Shown piece by piece: positions 60,868-64,000 of a stretch of 64,000 bases of DNA. Within the stretch, counting starts at the first letter, position 1; each line of letters opens with the position of its first letter. The notes below the pieces were generated by a model. That model had not been told where the DNA came from. It saw only the letters and a list, made by a program, of their open reading frames with translations, and made no database searches. The translations under genes were made by a program, and so were the position numbers. Origin of the DNA: Bradyrhizobium sp. 149 (GTDB lineage Bacteria; Pseudomonadota; Alphaproteobacteria; Rhizobiales; Xanthobacteraceae); the NCBI RefSeq assembly GCF_023073915.1, contig NZ_JADPKK010000022.1, forward strand, positions 930,001-994,000, given 5' to 3'.

Positions 60868-62124
60868 CTACGGTGCCGGCGCAGCCTTCGACTGCACGTG
60901 CTCGGGCCGCACGCCAAGCGCAAGCAGGCGCGCCGGAATGCCCTGGAGCCACGGCAGCGCGGTGATGAGGCGCACGATCAGCGGCACTTTCAGCGGCCGA
61001 TCGCCGCCCTGCAAGGCGCCGCTGATGATGTTGTTCTGCACGATCATCTGCATTCGCTGCGTCATCTTCACCGGGAATTGGCGGCGACGGCGCACGGCAT
61101 CGAGCTCGTCCTCGGACGGGCAGCCGTGCCGCATCTTGTCCACCAGCAGGTTTGCGGTCGCGACCGCATCCTGCACGGCGAGATTGACGCCGACGCCGCC
61201 GACCGGCGACATCGCATGCGCGGCATCGCCGATGAGAAGCAGGCCCGGCCGCGTCCAGCGCGTCAGGCGGTTGATCGCGACGGTGAGCAGCTTGATGTCG
61301 TCGAAGCTCTTCACATCGGCAATGCCGCTCTTCAGGATCGGCGCCATACAAACGATGTCGTCGAGCAGCGCCTGCAATCCCCTCGCCTTCACCGCGTCGT
61401 ATTGTCCCTTGGCGATGACATAGGCGCATTGCCAGTAGTCGCCACGGTCGAAGGTGATCATCATCTTGCCGGGCTCGACGCGCGCGAACAGGTTCTCGGT
61501 CTCGTCCGGCTTGCGGCCGACGCGAAACCACAGCACGTCCATTGGCGCGCCGATCTCTTCGACCTCGAGGCCGGAACGCTGGCGCACGGTCGAATGCCGG
61601 CCGTCACAGGCGATGGTGAGATCGGCTTCGATGTCCACGATGCCGTCCGGTGTCTTCGCCCGCACGCCGGCGATCGTCTCGCCGCGGCGGATCAGATCGA
61701 CGGCTTCCGTGTTCATCATCACCTTCAGCGAGGCGAAGCGCTGGCCGGCCTGGCGCAGGAAATTCAGGAAATCCCATTGCGGCATGAAGGCGATGAACGG
61801 GTACTTGGTGCGCAGCCGGCTGAGATCGGCGATGCGAACGGGCGTGCCGCCGAACAGGCCGTCCATCTTCTGCAAGCGCTGATGCGGCAACTTCAGGAAG
61901 TCGTCGATCAGGCCGAGCTCGTCCATCACCTGCAGTGTCGAGGGATGCACGGTGTCGCCGCGGAAGTCACGGAAGAAATCCGCGTGCTTCTCCAGCACCA
62001 CGACATTGATGCCGGCGCGCCCCAGGAGATAGCCGAGCATCATGCCGGCCGGCCCGCCGCCGACGATGCAACACCGGGCTTTTACGGAGGAACCTTGCGG
62101 AGCCTGCGACGCATCTGGTTTCAC
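60868..62124 (-). CDS. FAD-dependent monooxygenase/oxidoreductase
   Basis: A 418-residue flavoprotein of the PHBH/UbiH type. The FAD motif CCIVGGGPAGMMLGYLLGRAG, the DG motif CDGRHSTVRQ and the GD motif LLIGDAAHAMSPVGGVGVNLAVQDA are all present. It could be an aromatic hydroxylase or a ubiquinone-type monooxygenase; the length and GD motif fit both. Single gene with short intergenic regions on both sides. Confidence 0.9.
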   Translation of the reverse strand: MKPDASQAPQGSSVKARCCIVGGGPAGMMLGYLLGRAGINVVVLEKHADFFRDFRGDTVHPSTLQVMDELGLIDDFLKLPHQRLQKMDGLFGGTPVRIADLSRLRTKYPFIAFMPQWDFLNFLRQAGQRFASLKVMMNTEAVDLIRRGETIAGVRAKTPDGIVDIEADLTIACDGRHSTVRQRSGLEVEEIGAPMDVLWFRVGRKPDETENLFARVEPGKMMITFDRGDYWQCAYVIAKGQYDAVKARGLQALLDDIVCMAPILKSGIADVKSFDDIKLLTVAINRLTRWTRPGLLLIGDAAHAMSPVGGVGVNLAVQDAVATANLLVDKMRHGCPSEDELDAVRRRRQFPVKMTQRMQMIVQNNIISGALQGGDRPLKVPLIVRLITALPWLQGIPARLLALGVRPEHVQSKAAPAP

Positions 62125-62243
62125 AGCCGGATCCCCCTTTACGACTTAAGTTTTCTGTGCAGTGCAGCAATCAGGATTCATTTGCCGCAATGGCGAATGG
62201 CCGTTAGCGTCGCAGCACATTACGATTGTTTCAGGGAATTGCA

Positions 62244-62525
62244 GTGCGAACTGTCCTTATCGTGCTCGGCGTCTGGATCCTGATCAACGTGCTTTTCGTC
62301 GTGATCATGATCCCGCCGCGCAAGCCGCGGAAGTCGAATCCGCAGACGGGCGCGCTCGCGCCCGTGCCGATCGACCAGAACGGCTACCCGTTCGAGGAGC
62401 AGGAGAAGCTCCTGCTGCGCCACGTCATCATCTCGATCGCGATGGGCGCGTTCTTCTCGCTGGCTCCGCCCTTGATCGAGGCCGTCGAGTCCTTCAAGCG
62501 CTACATCAAGAAGCGCCGCGGGTAG
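62244..62525 (+). CDS. Small membrane protein, 93 residues
   Basis: A protein with one N-terminal membrane span (VLIVLGVWILINVLFVVIMI), a proline-rich linker and a second hydrophobic segment (IISIAMGAFFSLAPPLIEAV), ending in a basic tail. The GTG at 62244 is favoured by AGGGA six bases upstream; a TTG at 62226 is possible. Not recognised. Confidence 0.65.
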   Translation: MRTVLIVLGVWILINVLFVVIMIPPRKPRKSNPQTGALAPVPIDQNGYPFEEQEKLLLRHVIISIAMGAFFSLAPPLIEAVESFKRYIKKRRG

Positions 62526-62557
62526 CGGAAGCGCGTACGACGCCTCCGGCGCCGTCA

Positions 62558-64000
62558 TCAGTTGTTGCTGCGGTTCGCGCTGCGGAAGCTCTTGATCTCC
62601 GACACGCTGCCGTCGCGATAGGTCAGCTCCACCGAGATGAACTGCGTTGCCGGCGCGAGCTTCATGGAAAGCGGCATGCCGGCGCTGATCGCACTGGGAT
62701 CACGCATGTCGCAACTCGGCATCTTCAACACCTGGTTCGGAACGGCGGTGTCGATGCCGATGCGCACCTCGCGGATGGCGCAGCGGTAGGACACGAGGTG
62801 CGTGTAGTAGACCAGCAGCCCGTTGAACTCGCGGAACGACAGCCAGCTCGTCGCGGTCATGTCGAGGATTTTGCGCTGGTCGCGGATCAGCGCGGCCTCG
62901 GGATCGAACCTGATCGGGAACGGCCCCTGCATGTCGCCGGACTGGTCGACATAGCGGACCTCGATGGTGCCGGCCTGCGCGTCCGGCGGCAATTCGATCG
63001 ACGGGTTCGGCAGCCGCTTGCGCGTGCGCGGGTCGAGCGTGTCGATGAAGCCGGTTTCGCGGAAATCGGTATTGCCGGCCATGCGCCAGGAAATGCCGAG
63101 CGTCGGATCGGCGAAGGAGAACACCACGCTCCACCCGCCATTGTGGCGCGAGAAGCTCGCAATCGGCGCGTTGGTGGTCTCCTCCTTCGGCACGCGCGGC
63201 ACCGACACCGGCGGCAGCGCCGCGAGCTTCTGCGCCGGCGGATCGGCGGGACGCGCGGCGGCGGCCGCGTCCTTGGCGATGCCGCTGAGGAAGACGTCGT
63301 CGACCATCTGATCGAAATAGACCGGCACCTGCCTGTGCTTGACCGTGTCTGCCATCTCGCTGACGAGACGGCGCGTACGCTGCGCCACCTGCACCAGGTT
63401 TTCGCCGGGCTGGAGCAGCTCCTTGGCGAAAGTGCGCGTGAACACCGAATTGGGATTGGCGTCGTCGTTGGAGAGGCGGTCGAGCGCGGTCTGGCGCGGG
63501 CCTGCGGAGAATACCGAGAACACGCCTTCGGGCAGCTGCACCATCGGGGCAAGCCCACCACCACCGGAGACGGCGCGGGTGCCCTTGCGCTCGAACGGGT
63601 TGTTGCGGCAGGCGTCGAACACCAGGATCGAGGTTCGCGCTTTCTTGTTCTGGAGGCGCTCCACGATGCGATCGGCCAGGATGGAGGCGTCACGCACCAG
63701 CTCTTCCTGCCCTTCCGTCGCCGCCGGCACGTCCGTCGGCAGCAGATAGTTCTGGCCGGCGATTTCGAAGCCGTGGCCGGCATAGAAGAAGAACGCGGTG
63801 TCGCCGGGCTCGATCGTCCGATCGAACGCGAGCAGCGTCTCGGAAAATTGCTGCCGGCTCTGGTTCTCGGCAACCATCACCGAGAAGCCGAGCTGCTTCA
63901 GCGTATCGCCCATGGTGCGGGCGTCGTTGACCGCCTTGAACAGCTTCGGAACGTTCCTGTAGTCGTTGTTGCCGACGACGAGCGCAACGCGCTTCTCGGC
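62558..64000 (-). CDS. Caspase-like (peptidase C14) protein, 5' end outside window
   Basis: The visible part runs to the edge of the window: upstream of the first internal ATG, the frame stays open to 64000 with typical caspase-fold sequence (RVALVVGNNDYRNVPKLFKA). The catalytic His is in FYAGHGFEIAG and the Cys in VFDACRNNPF. After about residue 250 a region of unknown fold follows to the C terminus (seen as SVVFSFADPTLGISW, MQGPFPIRFDPEAALI). Such proteins occur widely in alphaproteobacteria with unclear roles. Confidence 0.88.
   Translation of the reverse strand, partial: AEKRVALVVGNNDYRNVPKLFKAVNDARTMGDTLKQLGFSVMVAENQSRQQFSETLLAFDRTIEPGDTAFFFYAGHGFEIAGQNYLLPTDVPAATEGQEELVRDASILADRIVERLQNKKARTSILVFDACRNNPFERKGTRAVSGGGGLAPMVQLPEGVFSVFSAGPRQTALDRLSNDDANPNSVFTRTFAKELLQPGENLVQVAQRTRRLVSEMADTVKHRQVPVYFDQMVDDVFLSGIAKDAAAAARPADPPAQKLAALPPVSVPRVPKEETTNAPIASFSRHNGGWSVVFSFADPTLGISWRMAGNTDFRETGFIDTLDPRTRKRLPNPSIELPPDAQAGTIEVRYVDQSGDMQGPFPIRFDPEAALIRDQRKILDMTATSWLSFREFNGLLVYYTHLVSYRCAIREVRIGIDTAVPNQVLKMPSCDMRDPSAISAGMPLSMKLAPATQFISVELTYRDGSVSEIKSFRSANRSNN

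Noticed and set aside
1..64000. tRNA, rRNA and CRISPR arrays
   Set aside because: No cloverleaf-like sequence, ribosomal RNA segment or regularly spaced repeat array was seen on either strand.

Overview
The window is GC-rich chromosomal DNA of an alphaproteobacterium, most likely Bradyrhizobium or a close relative. Pointers are the Omp25-type beta-barrel proteins, a class I polyhydroxyalkanoate synthase, the divergent EpmA/EpmB and EF-P block, a tripartite tricarboxylate transporter (TctABC), palindromic intergenic repeats of the kind scattered through these genomes, and frequent GTG/TTG starts. No rRNA, tRNA, CRISPR array, integrase or transposase was seen. This placement is inferred from protein resemblance only.

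Layout. 0-3.7 kb: a PrsW-type membrane protease, an HdeD-like protein, and DAHP synthase preceded by an aromatic-residue-rich leader peptide and a terminator (an attenuator). 3.7-6.9 kb: EpmB-like and EpmA-like EF-P modification enzymes, divergent from efp. 6.9-13.4 kb: M23 peptidase, DUF808 protein, a MarR regulator with palindromic operators facing an AhpD-like/cupin pair, three small proteins and an MltB-type lytic transglycosylase. 13.4-17.1 kb (minus strand): class II aldolase, SDR, RecJ. 17.3-22.5 kb: a soluble chemoreceptor-like protein, an NAD(P)-binding protein with a cupin, and an operon of L,D-transpeptidase, glycosyltransferase and two tiny proteins. 22.6-29.6 kb: an uptake and CoA-dependent catabolic operon (PdxA-like, TctABC, CoA-transferase, enoyl-CoA hydratase) facing a GntR regulator with two operator-like palindromes. 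29.9-34.0 kb: a Tat-exported metallo-beta-lactamase-fold protein, an oxalate/formate-type MFS transporter with its 41-residue small subunit, and a LysR regulator.

34.06-42.05 kb looks like an inserted block. It starts with a decayed copy of the 3' end of a haloacid dehalogenase gene and ends at the intact copy of that gene. Inside are a 1051-residue cyclase/ATPase regulator, a VAO-type flavin oxidase, and a two-gene unit: a heme dioxygenase of the alpha-DOX/cyclooxygenase superfamily followed 3 nt later by a short, degenerate cytochrome P450-like protein. That pair resembles a split version of the dioxygenase-P450 fusions that make oxylipins in fungi and is the best candidate for an undescribed system here.

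42.0-47.1 kb is core metabolism on the minus strand (dehalogenase, GlpX, homoserine dehydrogenase, aminotransferase, lipoprotein). 47.3-57.3 kb holds PhaC, a MAPEG protein, ArgC with a PAI2-like FMN protein, a large DUF3857/transglutaminase/Sel1 protein, a DedA protein and ParE. 57.4-64 kb holds two convergent Omp25-type genes with mirror-image terminators, an SDR, a flavin monooxygenase, small membrane proteins and a caspase-like peptidase whose 5' end lies outside the window.
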